64,000 bases of DNA from Ignavibacteriales bacterium (GTDB lineage Bacteria; Bacteroidota; Ignavibacteria; Ignavibacteriales; Ignavibacteriaceae), in the NCBI GenBank assembly GCA_016700155.1, contig CP065001.1:1240001-1304000 (forward strand), in the 5' to 3' direction. Of this stretch, positions 9,062 through 17,099 are shown piece by piece. Position numbers and translations under genes: made by a program. The notes beneath the pieces are model-generated. The model saw only the letters and a program-made list of their open reading frames with translations. It made no database searches and had not been told where the DNA came from. Within the stretch, counting starts at the first letter, position 1. The number at the start of each line of letters is the position of its first letter.

Positions 9062-10147
9062 CTACTTGAGAAGGATCATCTTATTTGTTCTTGTAAACTC
9101 GTTCTGGCTGCCTGAGCCGATTCTAAGAATGTAGTAATAAATTCCTGATGAAAGATCCTTTGCATCAAAATTAATATCATAAGTTCCGGCAGGTTTTACT
9201 TCATTAACAAGATTCGCCACCTCCTGACCAATCGCGTTGAAGATTTTCAGACTTACAAAATTATCTTTTGGCAACTGGAACTTGATCATTGTTGAAGGGT
9301 TGAAAGGATTCGGATAATTCTGGTATAAGGCGTACTCAGTTGGTTTAACTGTAAATTCAACCTCAACAATTTTTGAATACTCATACTGTCCGTCGTTATC
9401 GATCTGTTTCAGCCTGTATGAATATTTTGAAGAAGACTTAGGCGCATCGGTGAATGAGTAATTTTTTTCTGAGTTTGAATTTCCGTGTCCTTCAACAAAA
9501 CCGATTTTGGAAAAATTGATTCCATCACCTGACCGTTCAATATCAAAACCAAAATTATTTACTTCGGTCTTTGTTGACCAGTTAAGTTGAATTTTGTCAT
9601 TCAAAAGTTTTGATGTGAATGATGTTAGTTCAACAGGGAGAGTGACATTCGATGCTGTGCTTTGATAATACCAAAGAGCTGGATTTACATTAGCACGATC
9701 TGCTCCGCCAAGTTCAATGTACCATTGACCTGCATCGCTAGCAAAACCACCTGGACATAATTCAAAACTTCCGGTCCCAACACCACCTGAAACTGTAACT
9801 GTTAGAATGGTATATTCCACACCTCCAGTATAAGTAGTACTTGCAATTAAACTTCCGGAAGCATAGATAATGTAATCGTACGAACCACTAGTTGCCTTGG
9901 CTCCTTGATTAACGTATCCAAACGAACTTGATTCTCCCGACAAATTCACTCCAGCACCGAGTGATGAAAGCCAGCGAATTCCGAAATTTCCACCGGTAAA
10001 GCCACCAGTGATATCTGCACTTGGTCTGAATCTTACAGTTAGTGTTGTACCAGATCCAAAAATTCCTCCATCTGCAGTCTGAGCATAAACAGAAATCTGT
10101 AAAAGCATAACAGACAACAAAAACAATAATGGAAATTTAATCTTCAT
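9062..10147 (-). CDS. Exported protein with C-terminal type IX secretion sorting domain
   Basis: This 361-residue protein has a signal peptide (1-22, ending in VYAQ). It then has a Gly/Thr-rich beta-sandwich region (about 25-165) containing TVRFRP and GGNFGIRW, which looks like a cohesin-type or adhesin sandwich. A second fibronectin-like segment follows (about 172-270, starting at PVELTSFTSKLLNDK), and then the sorting domain (about 278-361) with YQNYPNPFNPSTMIKF and ending in MILLK. The last domain directs export by the type IX secretion system and attachment to the surface. It is last of three minus-strand exported-protein genes spaced closely. The first sandwich could pair with the dockerin-like repeats next door, but that is speculation. 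Confidence 0.85.
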   Translation of the reverse strand: MKIKFPLLFLLSVMLLQISVYAQTADGGIFGSGTTLTVRFRPSADITGGFTGGNFGIRWLSSLGAGVNLSGESSSFGYVNQGAKATSGSYDYIIYASGSLIASTTYTGGVEYTILTVTVSGGVGTGSFELCPGGFASDAGQWYIELGGADRANVNPALWYYQSTASNVTLPVELTSFTSKLLNDKIQLNWSTKTEVNNFGFDIERSGDGINFSKIGFVEGHGNSNSEKNYSFTDAPKSSSKYSYRLKQIDNDGQYEYSKIVEVEFTVKPTEYALYQNYPNPFNPSTMIKFQLPKDNFVSLKIFNAIGQEVANLVNEVKPAGTYDINFDAKDLSSGIYYYILRIGSGSQNEFTRTNKMILLK

Positions 10148-10184
10148 TTTTACCTCGTTAAACTTATTATTATAAAGTCATTTA

Positions 10185-11048
10185 CTAATTTGGAACTTGA
10201 GTTGGTCTGGTTACGTTAAAACCTGCATTACCAATTACATTATATATCAATAACCTGTCATTATTACTCAAGTTAAATTTAACTACACCGTCTAAATTAA
10301 AATCTTCAGGATAGTAGCCTGACGCGGTTGCATTGAATCCACCATTACCTATGCGATTATAAATCAAAAGTCTATCATTATTAGCTAGATTAAATTTCAC
10401 AACTCCATCACCATTTGCATCTCCTGTCCATAGACCAAATGCAGTACCGTTTCCTAACAAATCCAGCATCGGGTTTGTTCCAAATGCCTGGGTTTGTGCA
10501 GTGCTAAAATCATATTCGGAATTTCCTCCAATCAAGTAGGAACCGGAAAGGGAGCTGGTCAAAGATAAAGAATTTGCACTCATAACCGCAAGGTGGTTTC
10601 TATGTCTGATAACAACATAATAACTTGAGATGTCGCCCGCTTTATAAAAATTCACCGGGCTGCTGCCGTCAAGATCGACAATGGTTCCGTCATTCAAAAT
10701 AAAGCATGCTCTCTTTTGCACGGTTGAAGAATCTGCGGTGTTACGTCTCAGTTCAACCAATACCCAATCAACAACACCTGTCGGGATTGAAGCTACAGTT
10801 TCGTCACCGGTATAATTCCAGGGTGCTGCACTATATGGCTGAGAAAGCGGAATAAAATTATTTGTGTTTAGTGTGGTTGTCATAGTTCCGCCGCTGTAAG
10901 GTCCTTGCAGAAAAGCTGAAAGTGTGACAGCAGTTGAAGTTCCTGAAATACCGCCTGAACCAATTCCGCCATTGTATTGTGCTGTTGTAACTGTGCTGAA
11001 AATAATAATAGCTGAAAAAATTATTTTTAATTTCATTTTTAATTCCAT
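10185..11048 (-). CDS. Exported protein with two C-terminal dockerin-like calcium-binding repeats
   Basis: This 287-residue protein has a signal peptide (about 5-23, ending TVTTAQ), a beta-rich middle, and two tandem repeats at the C-terminus. The repeats read GDANGDGVVKFNLANNDR then DFNLDGVVKFNLSNNDR, each followed by LLIYN.IGN.GFN. The DxNxDG loops followed by a helix resemble the Ca-binding loops of type I dockerins and EF-hands. No sorting domain is present. The start is at 11048 (MELKMKLK), or four codons in at the second Met. It lies between the FGE-like and T9SS genes, with gaps of 7 and 37 bases, so the three probably form one operon. Confidence 0.7.
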   Translation of the reverse strand: MELKMKLKIIFSAIIIFSTVTTAQYNGGIGSGGISGTSTAVTLSAFLQGPYSGGTMTTTLNTNNFIPLSQPYSAAPWNYTGDETVASIPTGVVDWVLVELRRNTADSSTVQKRACFILNDGTIVDLDGSSPVNFYKAGDISSYYVVIRHRNHLAVMSANSLSLTSSLSGSYLIGGNSEYDFSTAQTQAFGTNPMLDLLGNGTAFGLWTGDANGDGVVKFNLANNDRLLIYNRIGNGGFNATASGYYPEDFNLDGVVKFNLSNNDRLLIYNVIGNAGFNVTRPTQVPN

Positions 11049-11055
11049 TTAAATT

Positions 11056-12519
11056 TTATTCCTCGGTTCTTACGCATCTGAACCCGTTACCCCCTGTACG
11101 TCCCGCACCGCTGCTTGCATAGGTACGTGCCGATACCTGAAGTGATTCAGTTGAATTGAAACCTCCGCCGCGACCTCCGGATCCATTTGCAAACTGAACG
11201 CTTGTAACAACAAAACCCGGCCAATCAGAGTTTGTAGCTGAGCCGCCTTCTGAAAGCACGCCATTACCGTTTGAGCCTTGAAAATTTCTTCCAAGACTAT
11301 CCGCACTGATAACCGTTTCCCAGATATTGCCTGTCAATTCCATCACACCATAATATGAACCGCCTGAACCCTGTCTTGTATTTAAAGTAGCCGCAAAGAT
11401 ACCAGATCTTAAAGGTCCATAAGCACCATCGCCGTTACTGAAAACAGTAGCACCTGCGTTTGTGTTCATATCACCAATTACGGTTTCGGTACCGTCTTCA
11501 GTGCCGCTTACGTTACCGGTATAATCAAGAAATGTATTTCCCCATGCGTATTCACCTGCGACTGGTGTAACTGTTCCTCTGCATGCTTTTTCAAATTCGA
11601 ATTCAGTCATCGGTCTTAGACCAGCCCATCCGGCATATGCGGCTCCATCCATATAGGAAAGGTAATTGCACGCTCTTGATGGTCTTCCAGCAACCACCCA
11701 GGGGTGAGCGCCGGTTATGGTATTCCTGTCGGCGATTGTTACATCAAACCGGTTATCAGACTGAAGTGATGTTACGGTATTTAAAAAGTCAGCGTATTGA
11801 CCTTGCGTTAATTCATATTTCATAATATAAAATGCATCGAATCCTTTTGGATATGCTGCAGGTATGACCCCGGTATCGTACCTGAATTCTCCGGTTGCCC
11901 AGAGACTATTCGGGTTTGGATTAATGCTGATAGTATCATTCAGGGTGATAGCGTTCTCGGAACTTATCGTGAACGGTGTTGAAGGATCGCCGGCTATGTG
12001 AAATCGGTTAGTCGAATTGCCGTCTCCAACCTGGAAACTTCCCTGAGGTATATACACCATTTCAATTGCAAATACTTTTACTGTGACCTGAGCATCATCA
12101 GCAACTCCATCTGCTGCATAATTCCATCTTAACATTACATCATCAAAAATATTTTCACCTGTTCCATCGGCGCTCCGGTAAATGAAAATTCCTTTACCAT
12201 CTGATACTGCTGATATTGTTGAACCGGTTGGAGCAGTGTGATTTAATGATGTGGAAGATAGAGATGCATGAAGCCAGTTACCGCTGCCGACTCTGTACTT
12301 GACAAAAATCCATGCAGCATCCCAGTTAGTAGAATTCCGCCAGCTATTTTGCCAGTTTAAATCAAAATTTACAAATGTATGTGAACCGTTCACTTGCCCG
12401 GTCAGCAAGACATTTGTGACTCTAATATCATTTGCCTTGACTGAAGAACAAAATGCGATAAAAAATATCAGCATCGCTTTCATTACAAATGATAAATTCC
12501 AGTTTAATTTAGTTTCCAA
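11056..12519 (-). CDS. Exported FGE-like (formylglycine-generating-enzyme fold) protein, probably non-catalytic
   Basis: From the TTG at 12519 this is 487 residues with a signal peptide ending SSVKA. An N-terminal beta domain contains NWDAAWIFVKYR. An FGE/SUMF fold domain (from about residue 150) starts with MVYIPQGSFQVGDG, continues through MKYELTQGQYADFLN, LRPMTEFEFEKACRG and MELTGNIWET, and ends GFRCVR. True FGE has an active-site Cys after RGGSW. Here that stretch is RGGGFNSTESLQ, so only the final Cys remains and oxidase activity is unlikely. The frame is open to 12633, but the AGAGG Shine-Dalgarno fits the TTG at 12519 and places the signal peptide near the N-terminus. An ATG at 12483 is the alternative. 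It is first of the three-gene exported set. Confidence 0.78.
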   Translation of the reverse strand: METKLNWNLSFVMKAMLIFFIAFCSSVKANDIRVTNVLLTGQVNGSHTFVNFDLNWQNSWRNSTNWDAAWIFVKYRVGSGNWLHASLSSTSLNHTAPTGSTISAVSDGKGIFIYRSADGTGENIFDDVMLRWNYAADGVADDAQVTVKVFAIEMVYIPQGSFQVGDGNSTNRFHIAGDPSTPFTISSENAITLNDTISINPNPNSLWATGEFRYDTGVIPAAYPKGFDAFYIMKYELTQGQYADFLNTVTSLQSDNRFDVTIADRNTITGAHPWVVAGRPSRACNYLSYMDGAAYAGWAGLRPMTEFEFEKACRGTVTPVAGEYAWGNTFLDYTGNVSGTEDGTETVIGDMNTNAGATVFSNGDGAYGPLRSGIFAATLNTRQGSGGSYYGVMELTGNIWETVISADSLGRNFQGSNGNGVLSEGGSATNSDWPGFVVTSVQFANGSGGRGGGFNSTESLQVSARTYASSGAGRTGGNGFRCVRTEE

Positions 12520-12922
12520 GAACCAACCTCTTTGAATCTTTAGATTTGAATTAATAAAATGTTGCAAGTTTGAAGCAACATTCAGACCATATTTTGAATG
12601 ATATTCCGGTTTATAAAATTTATTTTCCCGCAAATAGTGCCCACATTAAAAAACATAAAATGGGATTGAGCCGGATTATTAATATTATTGAGACAAGATA
12701 AATCGTTTTGTACGATTATGAGAACCCGATTTTACTCCTACTCTTCTTCCCTGAAAATACTATCAGACTATTTTTTTGGGTGAATTAAAATACTCTTTCA
12801 ATCAATAAATTACAATCATTTTTTTTGAACAGAGTATTTACCTTCATTACTATTCAATACCTTTTATTATTTTTGAAAAGTAAAACTGAACATCAAAAAA
12901 TATTATAAACGGAGAATCTTCA
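12520..12922. other. Divergent intergenic region
   Basis: This is about 400 AT-rich bases between the minus-strand FGE-like gene and the plus-strand FemAB-like gene. It contains a small hairpin (AATGTTGC ... GCAACATT, about 12558-12582) and one -7-type box on the plus strand at 12868. I see no other gene or RNA in it. Confidence 0.5.
12868..12875 (+). promoter_or_regulatory. Possible promoter -7 box for the FemAB-like gene
   Basis: TATTTTTG fits TAnnTTTG and would give a transcript start near 12882, about 40 bases before the proposed ATT start at 12923. The -33 element is weak (CATT), so this rests mostly on the -7 box. Confidence 0.35.
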
Positions 12923-14041
12923 ATTTCTGAAATTCAAAAAAAATATTTAGTTAAGGAATTAGACGAGTCTTACTCAAGCGAGTGGATAAAAATACTTGAA
13001 CAGGATAAAGATGCAGTTGTATACAATCATCCTTACTGGGTTGATGCACTCAGGAATGAATATGGTCAGAAAGCTATAGTACTTGGTGCCTTCAACGATA
13101 AAATGAATCTGACAGGTGTTTTACCATTTCTTCGATCAAAAGGATTTCCATTTGGAATTGGCGGTATAGTCGCTGGTAAAAGAATTTCTTCATTACCCAG
13201 AACTCCTGTTTGTGGACCTGTTATCGCAGACACTGATTGTATTCCCTCATTATTAAATGCCGCGGCAGAAATAAATAAGTCTGAGCCAGATTGCAGGATA
13301 CAGATCAAATCAACCATTGCAACATTGAATTCAGAAGAAAGCAGAGTAGTTAAAATACCGTGGAGGGAAACATACACACTGTCATTACCGGATAGTCACG
13401 AAGAACTTCGATTTGGAAACAAGACAAGAAACCACAGAATTAAAAGTGCTGTCAGTAAAGCCGAAAAGTCAGGTATTAAAATCCGATTAGCTGAGAATGA
13501 AACTGACCTTAAAGCATGGTATCAATTGTATCTTGAGACGATGCGTTCAGTTGCGGTTCCGGCGCGTCCCTACAGGTTATTTAAATATATGTTTGAAAAA
13601 TTAAAACCTGCCGGGATGATGAGATTATTGCTGGCTGAGTTGAATGATAATAAATCAAAACGATTGTTAACCGGGTCAATTTTTTTATCATACAACAAAA
13701 CATTTTATTATGCGTTCAACGGAAGGAAACTGGATGAGCCGGCGTTACATCAAAATGATTATGTACTATACACTGCAATTAAAACAGCCCGTCAGGAAGG
13801 ATTTAAATATTTTGATTTCGGTGAAGTGACTTCAGATAATGAGGGTCTGGCACGTTTTAAAAGCAAATGGGGATGCGACACAAAACAGCTTTATCATTAT
13901 TATCATCCGTTACCGGAAGATTTTGATATTAAAACAGTTGATTCAGGTTCAAACGGAAGTTCGCTGAGAAAGTTAATCTGGAAGAAGCTTCCTTTAAATG
14001 TAACACAAATTCTTGGCGATAAGATTTATCAATATCTTTGA
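12923..14041 (+). CDS. FemAB/GNAT-type acyltransferase-like protein, apparent ATT start
   Basis: The conserved-looking frame reads SEIQKKYLVKELDESY, then NHPYWVDALRNEYG, long before the first in-frame ATG at 13103. No ATG, GTG or TTG exists in frame between the TGA at 12887 and 13103. A GGAG at 12911-12914 sits 8 bases before an ATT at 12923, giving 372 residues, the usual size of this family. The first half begins with the typical W....YNHPYW pattern. The second GNAT-like half (about 170-350) has KTRNHRIKSAVSKAEKSG and KYFDFGEVTSDNEGLARFKSKWG, typical of FemAB-related proteins that transfer amino acids or acyl groups for cell-wall or exopolysaccharide work. The substrate is unknown. The ATG at 13103 would delete the N-terminal core. 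Confidence 0.75.
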   Translation: MSEIQKKYLVKELDESYSSEWIKILEQDKDAVVYNHPYWVDALRNEYGQKAIVLGAFNDKMNLTGVLPFLRSKGFPFGIGGIVAGKRISSLPRTPVCGPVIADTDCIPSLLNAAAEINKSEPDCRIQIKSTIATLNSEESRVVKIPWRETYTLSLPDSHEELRFGNKTRNHRIKSAVSKAEKSGIKIRLAENETDLKAWYQLYLETMRSVAVPARPYRLFKYMFEKLKPAGMMRLLLAELNDNKSKRLLTGSIFLSYNKTFYYAFNGRKLDEPALHQNDYVLYTAIKTARQEGFKYFDFGEVTSDNEGLARFKSKWGCDTKQLYHYYHPLPEDFDIKTVDSGSNGSSLRKLIWKKLPLNVTQILGDKIYQYL

Positions 14042-14189
14042 CATAATCTTATCATAAAAGTTGATTGATCTTCATATTATCCCAATAAACATCCGTTCAT
14101 ATAAAATATTTACATTTTTGTACAATTAGCTTTATTTTTCACCGGAGTCTGAATAGTAATAGTTATTATAATTCAATTTTAACAGGAAG

Positions 14190-16310
14190 ATGAAAGCGAA
14201 TCTCCTTCATTTAAGGAAGAACTCACGGTTCCGTCTGTTTATCGGAATAGTCACTGCTTTGTTCTTTTATAAAATATTTCTAATCAAAAATGAATCTTTA
14301 GTCACGTCTTTCATTGGTGAATTATTAATTCTTTGTACAATTATAACCCTCACATTTTATCTTACTGAAATTATCCGGTCAAGAAAAATTAATCCTCTTT
14401 CTGTGGTATTGAATATCGGTATCCTTAATGCCGTTTTATTTTTTATCATAACATTCTCTGGAGATTTGTTATCCGGTCTATTTGGAAATATTGAAGCAAA
14501 ATTAAATCGACCCGGGTTATTTTTCTCAATTATACTTTTTGCTTATGTGCTATTTGTAATAGTCTCTGTTAGCTACATTTTTCTTTCATTCAGAGAATTG
14601 TTTTACTTTAAGCAAAAGCGGAATGTAAGTGTGTATTTCAATACAATGGTTGTGTTCTTTGTATTAGCATCACTAACAACCATTCTTGATTCAAACGCGG
14701 ACCTGTCATTTATCAGCAATACATTTTTGATAGTATCGATTATTCTTGTTTCAATTAATTCGATCAGGATTTCGTGGATTGCATTCATCATAAAAAAAGA
14801 AAAAATATCACTCCTGATTTTATCCGTAATTATCTCTGCGCTTTTCATAGTTAACCTTGTTAATTCTAATGATGCAAATTCACATACAAAATTATTATCG
14901 GCATATAGTCCCGCACTATCAAAATTTTTACAGATAATTTTGATTTACGGTGCCGTCTATTTCAGTGTTTTATTTTTTACGACTTTATTTCACATACCAA
15001 CAGCTGAAGCTTTTGACAGGAAAGCACAGGAAGTATCATCGCTTCAGTTTTTCAGTAAACTTATAACAAGAGTACTGGATTTCAGTGAACTTGGAGAAAC
15101 TGTTGCTGACCTTGCCATACGCATTTGCAACGCGCATTCTGCCTGGGTAATCTGGAATGACGGTGGTGAATTAAAAACTCTGTCGTATAAAAATATTGGT
15201 TATGTGGATGCGGAACTGATCACAAATTTTTTCCTTTCAACAAAAAGAAAAGGCGATATAAATTCTACTGTGACTTTGAACCTTGCAAAAATTGAAAACA
15301 GGGAATCACTGAATGAAAAGTATAATCAGGCATCTGTTTCACCTTTAAAAACCCATAACGAAATTAAAGGCTACCTTATCACATTAAAAAAAGATGACCA
15401 GATTTTTGATGAAGAAGACAAAAATGCACTTGATACATTTGCCGATTACGCGTCAGTAGCATTTGAAAATTCCAGGCTGCTGGAGGAATCAATCGAAAAA
15501 GAAAGAATGGAACGTGAACTTGATGTGGCAAGAGAGATCCAGAGAAAAATTCTTCCGTCGCAGAATCCATATTACAAAGGCATTCTTATCTCATCCGTAT
15601 TTATTCCGGCATTTGAGGTGGGAGGGGATTATTATGACTTCTTCAATATCAGTCAAAATAAAATGGGATTTGTAATCGCTGATGTTTCTGGAAAAGGAAT
15701 TTCAGCAGCTTTTATAATGGCTGAAATGAAAGGCGTGTTTGAATCGTTATCACACACAATCAGCAGTCCGAAAAATATTTTAGTTAAAGCCAATCATATA
15801 CTGAAGAATTCACTCGATAAAAAAAGTTTTATCAGTGCAGCATACGGTGTTATCGATCTGGACGATGGAGTGCTGACCCTTGCACGTGCAGGACACTGTC
15901 CCGTATTATTAATACGCAACGGAAACGTTGAACGTCTAAGACCCTCAGGAATTGGGCTTGGACTTGACTTTACAGCCAACTTTGAAATGCAGCTTGATGA
16001 AATTAAAATTGAGCTGAATGAAAACGATCTGCTGATCCTTTACACTGACGGTATCACCGAGGCAAAAAATTCGGAGATGGAAGATTTTGGTGAAAATCAT
16101 TTTGAAAAGATACTGATTGAAAATGCTGACCACGATCTTGATATAATCTCGAATAAAGTGATAAAAGAAATAACACTATTTTCAACAAATAATTCTCAGC
16201 ACGATGACATATCTTTAGTTATTTTGAAATGGAAAAAACAATTTATTAAAAACGAATCGGGTAGCTTGCCCGGCTTAAATAAAATGGAGAAGAAGAATGT
16301 CGGAATTTAG
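14190..16310 (+). CDS. Membrane SpoIIE-type protein phosphatase with GAF domain (RsbU-like)
   Basis: This 706-residue protein has about seven or eight N-terminal membrane helices (15-270), then a GAF-like sensor (about 285-435), a coiled linker (ERMERELDVAREIQRKILPS) and a PP2C/SpoIIE domain (about 470-690). The metal-binding motifs are VGGDYYDFF, IADVSGKG, ARAGHCP, LYTDGITEAKN and QHDDISLV. Such phosphatases dephosphorylate STAS antagonists and so free a partner protein from its kinase. It is the first gene of a signalling operon and overlaps the STAS gene by 14 bases, which points to translational coupling. The membrane part may sense an envelope or lipid signal. Confidence 0.9.
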   Translation: MKANLLHLRKNSRFRLFIGIVTALFFYKIFLIKNESLVTSFIGELLILCTIITLTFYLTEIIRSRKINPLSVVLNIGILNAVLFFIITFSGDLLSGLFGNIEAKLNRPGLFFSIILFAYVLFVIVSVSYIFLSFRELFYFKQKRNVSVYFNTMVVFFVLASLTTILDSNADLSFISNTFLIVSIILVSINSIRISWIAFIIKKEKISLLILSVIISALFIVNLVNSNDANSHTKLLSAYSPALSKFLQIILIYGAVYFSVLFFTTLFHIPTAEAFDRKAQEVSSLQFFSKLITRVLDFSELGETVADLAIRICNAHSAWVIWNDGGELKTLSYKNIGYVDAELITNFFLSTKRKGDINSTVTLNLAKIENRESLNEKYNQASVSPLKTHNEIKGYLITLKKDDQIFDEEDKNALDTFADYASVAFENSRLLEESIEKERMERELDVAREIQRKILPSQNPYYKGILISSVFIPAFEVGGDYYDFFNISQNKMGFVIADVSGKGISAAFIMAEMKGVFESLSHTISSPKNILVKANHILKNSLDKKSFISAAYGVIDLDDGVLTLARAGHCPVLLIRNGNVERLRPSGIGLGLDFTANFEMQLDEIKIELNENDLLILYTDGITEAKNSEMEDFGENHFEKILIENADHDLDIISNKVIKEITLFSTNNSQHDDISLVILKWKKQFIKNESGSLPGLNKMEKKNVGI

Positions 16311-16662
16311 CACAATGGTTTCGGATAAAGGTGATGTGAGTATAATTTACCTCAAGGGCTATCTTGATGCACACACAGCACCTGCTTTGGAAAATACCTT
16401 TGCATCTCTTATAGATAAGGGTCGATACTCTACAGTCGTAAACTTTAAGGACCTTGCATACATTAGCAGCGCCGGTCTTGGAGTATTTATGGCTTTTATC
16501 GAAAAAATGAGAGAGAATAAAGGTGACATAAAACTTACAAATATGACCGATAAGGTATATAATATTTTTGATCTGCTCGGTTTTCCTTTGTTGTATGAAA
16601 TCTTTAAAACTGAAGATGAAGCACTCACTAAATTTAACGAGATAAAGAAAAGTGAAAAGTGA
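16297..16662 (+). CDS. STAS-domain anti-sigma-factor antagonist (RsbV/SpoIIAA-like)
   Basis: This 121-residue protein is a single STAS domain with the phosphorylation loop LAYISSAGLG. S58 aligns with the serine phosphorylated in SpoIIAA/RsbV, although the usual Asp before it is Ser here. Unphosphorylated STAS protein binds the RsbW-like kinase and releases its target. It overlaps the phosphatase gene before it and the kinase gene after it, so the ratio of the three proteins is probably fixed by coupled translation. Confidence 0.92.
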   Translation: MSEFSTMVSDKGDVSIIYLKGYLDAHTAPALENTFASLIDKGRYSTVVNFKDLAYISSAGLGVFMAFIEKMRENKGDIKLTNMTDKVYNIFDLLGFPLLYEIFKTEDEALTKFNEIKKSEK

Positions 16663-17098
16663 TAAGAAAAAAGCTTTACGCAAAGAGCTTGTAGTTAAAA
16701 GTAAAACCGATAATCTTTCAAAGATCAGGGATTTTCTGTTTACCGCCGCAAAGGAAATCGGGTTTACTTCAGATGCTATAGATAATATGACACTTGCTGT
16801 TGATGAAGCCTGTACGAATATTATCAAGCATGCATATAAATCACATCCTGACGGAGAAATCATCATCCGGCTACTTTATGCTGAAGGCAAACTTACCATA
16901 ACGATTATTGATTACGGTACTGCGTTTGAACCCGACACAATTCCTCCGCCTGATCTTAAAAAATATTATCAGCAGCACAGAGTCGGAGGACTCGGAATGT
17001 ACCTGATGAAAACTCTGATGGACGAAGTGAAGTATGTTTCAATCCCCGGGAAATATAACCAGGTTCTTTTGTCTAAAAACTTAAATACTCCGGGTTAA
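16652..17098 (+). CDS. RsbW/SpoIIAB-like serine kinase (HATPase_c anti-sigma factor)
   Basis: This 148-residue GHKL ATPase starts at GTG, overlapping the STAS gene by 11 bases. The N-box is LAVDEACTNIIKHAY (E52, N56), the G1 box is IDYGTAFEP (D87, G89) and the G2 box is VGGLGMYLMK (111-120). It should phosphorylate the neighbouring STAS protein and, when free, bind a sigma factor or other output. No sigma factor gene is in the window, so the output partner is unknown. Confidence 0.92.
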   Translation: MKSDKKKALRKELVVKSKTDNLSKIRDFLFTAAKEIGFTSDAIDNMTLAVDEACTNIIKHAYKSHPDGEIIIRLLYAEGKLTITIIDYGTAFEPDTIPPPDLKKYYQQHRVGGLGMYLMKTLMDEVKYVSIPGKYNQVLLSKNLNTPG

Positions 17099-17099
17099 A

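Noticed and set aside
12520..12633. Upstream extension of the FGE-like gene to 12633
   Set aside because: It would put 50 residues before the signal peptide, and the good Shine-Dalgarno points to 12519.
13103..13105. ATG at 13103 as the start of the FemAB-like gene
   Set aside because: It would remove about 60 family-like residues and has no Shine-Dalgarno.
16246..16866. 206-codon open frame on the minus strand across the STAS and kinase genes
   Set aside because: It is antisense to two clear, overlapping plus-strand genes and is Cys/Phe/Ser-rich without family features.
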